Source of the DNA: an uncultured Solirubrobacterales bacterium
Lineage (GTDB): Bacteria > Actinomycetota > Thermoleophilia > Solirubrobacterales > Solirubrobacteraceae
Assembly (NCBI GenBank): GCA_937973575.1
Contig: CALJKH010000099.1
Coordinates: forward strand, 1-46,382
Length of the DNA stretch: 46,382 nt
Direction of reading: 5' to 3'
Shown here piece after piece: positions 40,967-46,382 of this stretch (within the stretch, counting starts at the first letter, position 1; each line of letters opens with the position of its first letter). Position numbers and translations under genes: made by a program. The notes beneath the pieces were generated by a model. The model saw only the letters and a list, made by a program, of their open reading frames with translations. It had not been told where the DNA came from and ran no database searches.

Positions 40967-40998
40967 AAAGAAAAGGGGCGGCCGAACGGCCGCCCCTC
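40967..40998 (-). terminator. Strong terminator of the phoD-like gene
   Basis: GGGGCGGCCG and CGGCCGCCCC arms form a GC-rich hairpin that, read on the minus strand, is followed by TTTTCTTT. It lies about 40 bases past the stop at 41035. Confidence 0.85.
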
Positions 40999-41034
40999 TA
41001 GAGAACTTGATCTGCTGGGCCTAAGCCCAAAGGA

Positions 41035-42657
41035 TCAGCTGATCGTCGTTGAGTTAGCGTTGACCTTGTAGGTCTTAGTCGCTGCGAGAGCAGTGGACTT
41101 CCTCTTCGTCGTCTGCAGTTTCTTGAATGTGGCCGAGAACTGCGTCGGCGACGCGCTCGCCAGAACGTAGCCGTGGTGGAGTTGGTCAAACTCCTTCATG
41201 CCCGGGTTGCGCGCAAGGTAGTCCGCTTCCTTGACTCCATCGGGGAGGGTTACGTTGCTACTCGACCCGTAGCCCGGCGTGCCAAGCAGTGCTGCGATCT
41301 CAGCATTTGAGAGCTGGGTTACAGAACCGGCCGCGAACTCAGTTGCCACCGGGACGTCGCTCGTATCGCGAACCTGACCGGCCATAAACGTGTGGTAGTC
41401 ACCTGTGGTGAAGACGACGTTCTTGATCCCACCGTTCTTGATAGCGCCCAGCAGGTGGTTGCGCTCGGTTGGGTAGGCGGTCCAGTCGTCGGCGGATTCG
41501 ATCTTGTTAGTGGCGTCCTTCAGGCTCATCGCGACTACTTCGTTCGCGATCACCTTCCACTTAGCTGTCGATGAGGCCAGACCGCCTTCCAAGAATGAGA
41601 GCTGTTCGTTGCCTAGGAAGGCTCTGGGGTCGTTGAGGTCGGTACAGGTGGCTGGGTCGATATCAGTACCCGCGGCATGGAAGCCACACGGTTGAGCGTC
41701 CCGGTACTGCCGCTCATCAATTACCCAGAGGTCAAGGTTCTTGCCGAATTGGGCCTTGTGGTAGAGCTTGTATCCGCCGGCATCCTGCGGGAAGGTCGGC
41801 ATGTTGTCGAACCATGCCTTGTAAGCGTTGATCTTCCGCTCGTCAGACCAGCCGGTGAAAAGCGGCGGATTGCTGCGCTTAGCGTCGCCACCGTTTGCTG
41901 TGGCTGAGCCTGCGTAGTCGTTCATGACCTCGTGGTCATCCCAGGTTGAGATCATCGCGTGGCTAGCAGCCATTGCCTGCAGGTCGGTGTCCTTGCGGTA
42001 GCCCTGATAGCGGTTGCAATATTCGTCATAGGTGACTGGGCCGCTCAGAGCTGTGCGCCCGAAGAAGCCGCCGTTACGGACCATGCCCTTGCTTGCGTCG
42101 TAGAACGCTGACTCGTAAATGAAGTCACCAAGGTTGATCACGAAGTCCACGTCGTCCTTCGCCAGGAGTGCGTGAGCGTTGAAGTACCCAGCCGTGTAGT
42201 CCTGGCAAGTGAAGTAGGCGAACTTGACTGTCTGGGTTGAGTCAGCTGGGAGAGCTGTGCGGAAGCGGCCAACCGTGCTGTTCTTCGACTTGGTTGCGAA
42301 GCGGTAGTAGTACTGAGTGTGAGCCTTGAGGCCCTCAATACGGGTCTTTATAACGAACTGCTTAGTTGGGTCAGCTGGCACCAGAGAGCTCTTAACAACC
42401 TTCTTGAACTTGCTGTCGGTCGCGATCTCAAGAAGGACCGAGCCTGCTCCGGAGACTCCAAATAGACGCGTCCAGAGAGTGATACCCGTCGGGGTTGGGT
42501 CCCCAGATGCGATGCCGTCTGGGAATGTGCCGCCTGAGTACGTCGGAGTCAGCCTTCCGTGCAGTTTGAACGCGAGCGCGTCCGGGACCATTACGGCGAT
42601 GCCGGTTACGCCAGCTGCTGCGCTTACAAAGCCACGACGCGAAATCTGAGCGGCCAT
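41035..42657 (-). CDS. phoD: PhoD-like alkaline phosphatase/phosphodiesterase, Tat-exported
   Basis: A 540-residue phosphatase with twin-arginine leader MAAQISRRGFVSAAAGVTGIAVMVPDALA. An N-terminal Ig-like domain is followed by the metallophosphatase core: AYFTCQDY with Cys151, NLGDFIYES (Asp177, Tyr181), STWDDHEVMNDYAG (Asp240-His242-Glu243) and FTTGDYHTFMAG. In Bacillus PhoD the corresponding Cys binds Fe3+ alongside two Ca2+. It should release phosphate from phosphate esters outside the membrane. AGGAGGAAG before the ATG sets the start. Confidence 0.92.
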   Translation of the reverse strand: MAAQISRRGFVSAAAGVTGIAVMVPDALAFKLHGRLTPTYSGGTFPDGIASGDPTPTGITLWTRLFGVSGAGSVLLEIATDSKFKKVVKSSLVPADPTKQFVIKTRIEGLKAHTQYYYRFATKSKNSTVGRFRTALPADSTQTVKFAYFTCQDYTAGYFNAHALLAKDDVDFVINLGDFIYESAFYDASKGMVRNGGFFGRTALSGPVTYDEYCNRYQGYRKDTDLQAMAASHAMISTWDDHEVMNDYAGSATANGGDAKRSNPPLFTGWSDERKINAYKAWFDNMPTFPQDAGGYKLYHKAQFGKNLDLWVIDERQYRDAQPCGFHAAGTDIDPATCTDLNDPRAFLGNEQLSFLEGGLASSTAKWKVIANEVVAMSLKDATNKIESADDWTAYPTERNHLLGAIKNGGIKNVVFTTGDYHTFMAGQVRDTSDVPVATEFAAGSVTQLSNAEIAALLGTPGYGSSSNVTLPDGVKEADYLARNPGMKEFDQLHHGYVLASASPTQFSATFKKLQTTKRKSTALAATKTYKVNANSTTIS

Positions 42658-42775
42658 TCTTCCTCCTGAATTTTCGGACCTTCCCTAGCGGGGGAACTGG
42701 TGAAAGTCCGGTTAAGTTTCTCTCCTAGCTTCCACGCTAGTGGAGAAGCTGAAGTTACGCAAGGACGAGCCGCGT

Positions 42776-42808
42776 AAACAAAACGCGCCGGACTCAATGC
42801 CGGCGCGC
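42776..42808 (-). terminator. Terminator of the plastocyanin-like gene
   Basis: CGCGCCGG and CCGGCGCG pair around an eight-base loop. On the minus strand the stem is followed by TTTTGTTT, about 30 bases past the stop at 42839. Confidence 0.8.
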
Positions 42809-42838
42809 AGAGAAGCTAATTTCGAAGCCCAGAGGCGA

Positions 42839-43393
42839 TCAGCCTTGAACGTAAATCCTGACCACCATGTTGGGGTGAAGGTTGCAGTAGAGGGAATAAA
42901 GCGCCTTCTTCTTGGACGGTGCAGTTGGCACCCAACCTGCTGCTGGGTACTTAATGTCGGCTGCAGTGTCGTTCTGCTGAGTGCGGGAGTTGGTGAACTT
43001 CACAGCGGTGCTGGCTGTTGTAACCGTGCAGGCTGATGTCTTGCAGATTCCTGTCTTCCACGGTGCTGCACCCGTCTTCTTGGACCAGATGTTGTGGTAG
43101 CCAGGGTTGTCTGAGTCATGACCCCAGATAAAGAAGAACTTGGTTGATCCGCTCTTAACCGTGATGTCGCGGTAGGTGGCGAAGTTGTAGCCGGCATCAC
43201 CAGGTGCCTTCTGAGTTTCCCACCAGAACCAACCATCGTTGGAGTCGCCCTGAAGGTAGATGTTCTTGACAACCGGTGCGGCTGTGGCTTTACCCGTGCG
43301 GGCTGTAGCAATACCGAGTCCGGGTGCTGCGGCAAGTACTCCGCATGAGGTGAGGGCTGAGACGGCGAGGAGAAGCTTCTTGGAAGTGGTCAT
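42839..43393 (-). CDS. Secreted plastocyanin-like cupredoxin
   Basis: A 184-residue secreted protein with signal MTTSKKLLLAVSALTSCGVLAAAPG. The type 1 copper ligands are His100 (GYHNIW) and the C-terminal LYCNLHPNM set (Cys170, His173, Met176), the same CxxHxxM arrangement as in the PHM-like fusion at 16398-18089. Cys117 and Cys122 may form a disulfide. Start 43393 is set by the signal peptide; the open frame extends to 43471 but that part is not signal-like. It is divergent from the multicopper oxidase gene and may pass electrons to it. Confidence 0.82.
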   Translation of the reverse strand: MTTSKKLLLAVSALTSCGVLAAAPGLGIATARTGKATAAPVVKNIYLQGDSNDGWFWWETQKAPGDAGYNFATYRDITVKSGSTKFFFIWGHDSDNPGYHNIWSKKTGAAPWKTGICKTSACTVTTASTAVKFTNSRTQQNDTAADIKYPAAGWVPTAPSKKKALYSLYCNLHPNMVVRIYVQG

Positions 43394-43512
43394 GTGAGCC
43401 AATTTACACCAGCTAAGGGGGTCGAGCGCAAGTTGCTTTAGAGAAATTTTCATATATGCCATTTGCGCCACATGCGCGACATTTGACGCCGTGTCGGGTT
43501 ACTGTTGACGAA

Positions 43513-44673
43513 ATGTCCAACGGGGGAGACAAAAAGCCGTCCGGGTTTGACCGGCGTGACTTCTTGAGCATTGGCGGCCTCGGCGCTGCTGGCCTCTTCT
43601 GCACCCTCACAGCAAAGGACGTTCCCAACCTTTCCCGTCGGGATGTGGCGGCAATTGACTCAGCAGCTGCATCGCTGAAGAAGCCAAAGGGTGCAGTTGC
43701 CCACGCTGCACGCCTTAAGGCTGGCACCAAGGGCGCTGCCGCACCTGACCCGATTGACGCGTACGAGTTCGGTACACCAGAACCTCAAGAAGGCGGCAAC
43801 ATCGCCGAGTACTGGATTCAGGCAACAACAGTTCTGTGGGATGTGATCCCAACCCGCTTCGATTCATGGATGGGCATGAAGCAGAGGCGTGTTCGCTTTA
43901 AGGCCCTCTGCTACCAAGAGATGGAGTCCGGCTTCTCCGGTCCTAAGCAATACGAGGACGGCTCATTCGCTCAGCCGACAATGCCAGGCCCAACGATTGA
44001 GGCCAATGTTGGCGACACGATTCAAGTTCACTTCCGCAACAACGACTTCGACACTCTTCAGCCGGTGACGATGCACCCGCACGGGGTCCGTTACACGCCC
44101 GACTACGACGGCACCTACCTGAGTGACTTCACTCGCGCCGGTGGGTTCATCGCACCAGGTGAGGAGTTCACCTACACATGGGAATGCCTGCCAAGCAGCG
44201 TCGGCGTGTGGCCCTACCACGACCACGGCCCCAACCATGTTCTCAATACCACCCGTGGTCTATTCGGCACGATCATTATTCGCGACCCAGGCGCACCTAA
44301 GCCCGACCGCGATTACTTCCTTCATTTGCACAGCCTGCCTTCGTCAATCACGCGGTCGCCTTCGATGCTGCACTGCATCAACGGGCGCTCGTTCGCGGGT
44401 AATACCCCGACGATGCGCGCTGTCGAAGGCGAAGAGGTCGCAATGCATGTAATTGACATGAATAACGACTGGCACACCTTCCACCTGCACGGACACCGTT
44501 GGGCTGATGGATCCGGAAAGTTCATCGACAGCCCGACAGTTGGGCCGTCAGAAGTGATTACTGCACGCTTCCGGGAAGACAATCCCGGTCGCTGGCTTTA
44601 TCATTGTCACGTCGCTTCACACATGGCTGCCGGGATGACCGGCTGGTACATGGTTGAGCGAGCAGCAACATAA
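43513..44673 (+). CDS. Two-domain multicopper oxidase, Tat-exported
   Basis: A 386-residue oxidase with twin-arginine motif FDRRDFLSIGGLGAAGL. All four copper motifs are present: MHPHG (His188, His190), YHDHG (His236, His238), HTFHLHGH (His321, 324, 326) and YHCHVASHMAAGM (His364, Cys365, His366, His370, Met375). These give one type 1 site and a trinuclear centre. The length fits the small-laccase type, which works as a trimer. It should oxidise a phenol, metal ion or partner protein and reduce oxygen to water. ATG 43513 is chosen because the Tat leader begins there. Confidence 0.92.
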   Translation: MSNGGDKKPSGFDRRDFLSIGGLGAAGLFCTLTAKDVPNLSRRDVAAIDSAAASLKKPKGAVAHAARLKAGTKGAAAPDPIDAYEFGTPEPQEGGNIAEYWIQATTVLWDVIPTRFDSWMGMKQRRVRFKALCYQEMESGFSGPKQYEDGSFAQPTMPGPTIEANVGDTIQVHFRNNDFDTLQPVTMHPHGVRYTPDYDGTYLSDFTRAGGFIAPGEEFTYTWECLPSSVGVWPYHDHGPNHVLNTTRGLFGTIIIRDPGAPKPDRDYFLHLHSLPSSITRSPSMLHCINGRSFAGNTPTMRAVEGEEVAMHVIDMNNDWHTFHLHGHRWADGSGKFIDSPTVGPSEVITARFREDNPGRWLYHCHVASHMAAGMTGWYMVERAAT

Positions 44674-44705
44674 AAGGGAAACAAGGAGAGAGGAACAGTT
44701 ACAAG

Positions 44706-46382
44706 ATGACCCGCAATCGCCGCATTCATATGGCGCTCGCATGTGTAGCAGCAGCTGCATTTGCTTCAGCGCCGGCAGCATCGGCATATGCACCACCGGC
44801 TAGCCCCGGCAAGGTTGCAAAGCCAACTGGCAAGAAAAAGACTCTTACCGTTTCGAAGTCATGTGCTTCAGCAGCGCTTAACAAGACATGCTTCTCAACG
44901 ATTCAGGCTGCAGTTACAGCCACTAAGCAGACAACTCACAAGTACGAGTACACCGTCTCGATTGGCGCTGGCAAGTACAACGAGTTTGTCTACGCAGAAG
45001 GCCACGCATTTGACGGCCTCACCATTCAAGGTGCCACGACTGACCGCACCAAGGTTGTTGTTGACCTCAGGGGTCTGTCTGACACTGCGATTGCCAGTGG
45101 TCCGTTTGCGGGCCTTGTTCCTGACGCCAACGCGATCACCATCAATGGTGTCAGCGGTATTTCCGTCAAGAACCTGACTGTTCAGCACTACAAGGACAAC
45201 GGCGTTTGGATCGTTAACGCTGGCGTTCCTGCCGACTACGTGAACCTGCTTGACGGCGCGCCAATCACGCAGCCATCGGCTCAGCTCACCAAGAACGAGC
45301 TTTTCGGCGGCAAGACCTACACGATCGACAACGTCACAGCTCGCTACGGCGGCGTGTACGGCATCTTCGCCCGTACATCAATTGGTGGCACGATCAACAA
45401 CACCGAGTCCTACTACAACAATGACTCCGGCTACTACATCGGCGAGACTCCGCCGCAGCAGAAGCCAGTCCGCACCACGATTTCAGGTGCAGTGTCATGG
45501 GGTAATGAGCTCGGTTTCTCAGGTACACACGCCCGTTACGTGACGATCAGCAAGGGTCGTTGGTTCAACAACGGCATGGGCATCGTCCCGAACATCACGA
45601 TGGGTGAGCACTGGCCACCACCGTCGTTCAACATCATCACTGACAACGACATCTACGGCAACAACTTCGACTACTACGGTGCTCCAGCTACCTGCACCGA
45701 AGCCGATGTAACTGGCTCACTTCACGGCTGCAAGCACGCTGGCGATCTGGCCAAGGCCAGCGACGGCACCCACCTGATCTTCCCAGGTCAGGCACCGTTC
45801 CACCTCAACGGTGGAGCTCTCGGTGGCGGCGCTGACTACCCACCAGGAATCGGCATCCTCGCGTTTGCGTCTCAGGATTCAGAGATCAGCAAGAACCGCA
45901 TCTGGGGCAACAAGCTCCTCGGCGTTGGCTTCCTGAACCCAACGATCCTGATCAACGGAACCCGCAACTGGAAGGCGATCTGCGGCACATCAGGATCACC
46001 AATCAGCTCACCTGATTGCAACAGCCTGAAGAACTCAACGATCATTAAGCGCAACAAGGTCACTGGCAACAGCTTCGGCTCAGTCATTAACGCCAGCGGC
46101 ACCAAGATCGGTGTTAACCGCAACGGTCGTGACCTGCTCTACACCAACGACGGACAGGGCAACTGCTTCGGCGGTTCTGGCGCACTTGCCAACACGTTCG
46201 AAGGTGGCAACGGCGTCCTTTGGGGAGTCCCAACCGACGCAAGCAAGTCAGCCTGGCAGACGTGTGACAAGGGCACCTACAGCGCCACCAAGACTGGTCC
46301 GCTGCAGATGGCTTACTACTACGCGCTTACCTTCGCTGACGGTACGCCGACCTCCGGTACCACTGGGCTTGGCGCCTACGAC
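44706..46382 (+). CDS. Secreted parallel beta-helix protein (3' end outside window)
   Basis: An open frame of 559 residues runs to the window edge. The signal is MTRNRRIHMALACVAAAAFASAPAASA. KSCASAALNKTCFSTIQAAVTATKQTT is the usual entry of pectate-lyase-like right-handed beta-helices, followed by rungs such as ITINGVSGISVKNLTVQHYKDNGVWIVNAG, ARYGGVYGIFARTSIGG and SEISKNRIWGNKLLGVGF. Such folds degrade or bind polysaccharides. No catalytic residues can be assigned. It is 32 bases after the multicopper oxidase gene and may share its message. Confidence 0.8.
   Translation, partial: MTRNRRIHMALACVAAAAFASAPAASAYAPPASPGKVAKPTGKKKTLTVSKSCASAALNKTCFSTIQAAVTATKQTTHKYEYTVSIGAGKYNEFVYAEGHAFDGLTIQGATTDRTKVVVDLRGLSDTAIASGPFAGLVPDANAITINGVSGISVKNLTVQHYKDNGVWIVNAGVPADYVNLLDGAPITQPSAQLTKNELFGGKTYTIDNVTARYGGVYGIFARTSIGGTINNTESYYNNDSGYYIGETPPQQKPVRTTISGAVSWGNELGFSGTHARYVTISKGRWFNNGMGIVPNITMGEHWPPPSFNIITDNDIYGNNFDYYGAPATCTEADVTGSLHGCKHAGDLAKASDGTHLIFPGQAPFHLNGGALGGGADYPPGIGILAFASQDSEISKNRIWGNKLLGVGFLNPTILINGTRNWKAICGTSGSPISSPDCNSLKNSTIIKRNKVTGNSFGSVINASGTKIGVNRNGRDLLYTNDGQGNCFGGSGALANTFEGGNGVLWGVPTDASKSAWQTCDKGTYSATKTGPLQMAYYYALTFADGTPTSGTTGLGAYD

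Overview
The window looks like a chromosomal segment of a moderately GC-rich actinobacterium. This is inferred from frequent GTG starts, twin-arginine and lipoprotein signals, a phosphofructokinase with actinobacterial-type active-site residues, and many large secreted repeat proteins. A Thermoleophilia-like host is a guess only. No phage, transposon, integrase or CRISPR structure was seen. Coding density is high, and no gap without a gene exceeds about 220 bases.

Region 1 (1-18.1 kb, minus strand) encodes envelope and secreted proteins. It runs from a LolA/MucB-like protein cut by the window edge and an orphan PstS-like binding protein into six co-directional genes (16263 down to 1793) with short gaps and one strong terminator at their end. 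In transcription order these encode a RCC1/ASH/collagen-repeat protein, a DUF11-repeat protein with a polytopic membrane domain, an APC amino-acid permease, an arylsulfotransferase-like protein, a lipoprotein with two beta-propellers, and a YncE-propeller/phosphoesterase fusion. Upstream, behind its own terminator, is a secreted protein that appears to join a peptidylglycine-monooxygenase-like two-copper core to a plastocyanin-like domain.

Region 2 (18.2-20.7 kb) holds a DUF427 protein, a phosphofructokinase with the residues expected of a pyrophosphate-dependent enzyme, and a secreted ten-cysteine protein.

Region 3 (20.8-30.3 kb) is a catabolic-looking cluster. It has a TetR / bicovalent-flavin oxidase / diacetylphloroglucinol-hydrolase-like operon, a divergent tandem-DUF1330 gene, an IclR-GST operon, and a divergent tightly coupled operon (cyclase-family hydrolase, cupin, SDR, 3-hydroxyacyl-CoA-dehydrogenase-like protein, BKACE). 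A perfect 16-bp palindrome lies between the last two operons. The enzymes suggest oxidation to beta-keto compounds followed by C-C cleavage; the substrate is unknown.

Region 4 (30.3-40.9 kb) is mixed: a polytopic membrane protein, tRNA-Thr(CGT), a polysaccharide deacetylase lipoprotein, YceI, an ABC-2 exporter pair, an orphan ribbon-helix-helix protein, a sugar-dehydrogenase-like/PKD protein, a VapBC-like pair, and an MFS exporter with its TetR regulator and operator.

Region 5 (41.0-46.4 kb) again encodes exported proteins: a Tat-exported PhoD phosphatase, a small plastocyanin-like protein divergent from a Tat-exported two-domain multicopper oxidase, and a parallel beta-helix protein cut by the right edge. 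With the PHM-like protein, the window has three separate secreted copper proteins.
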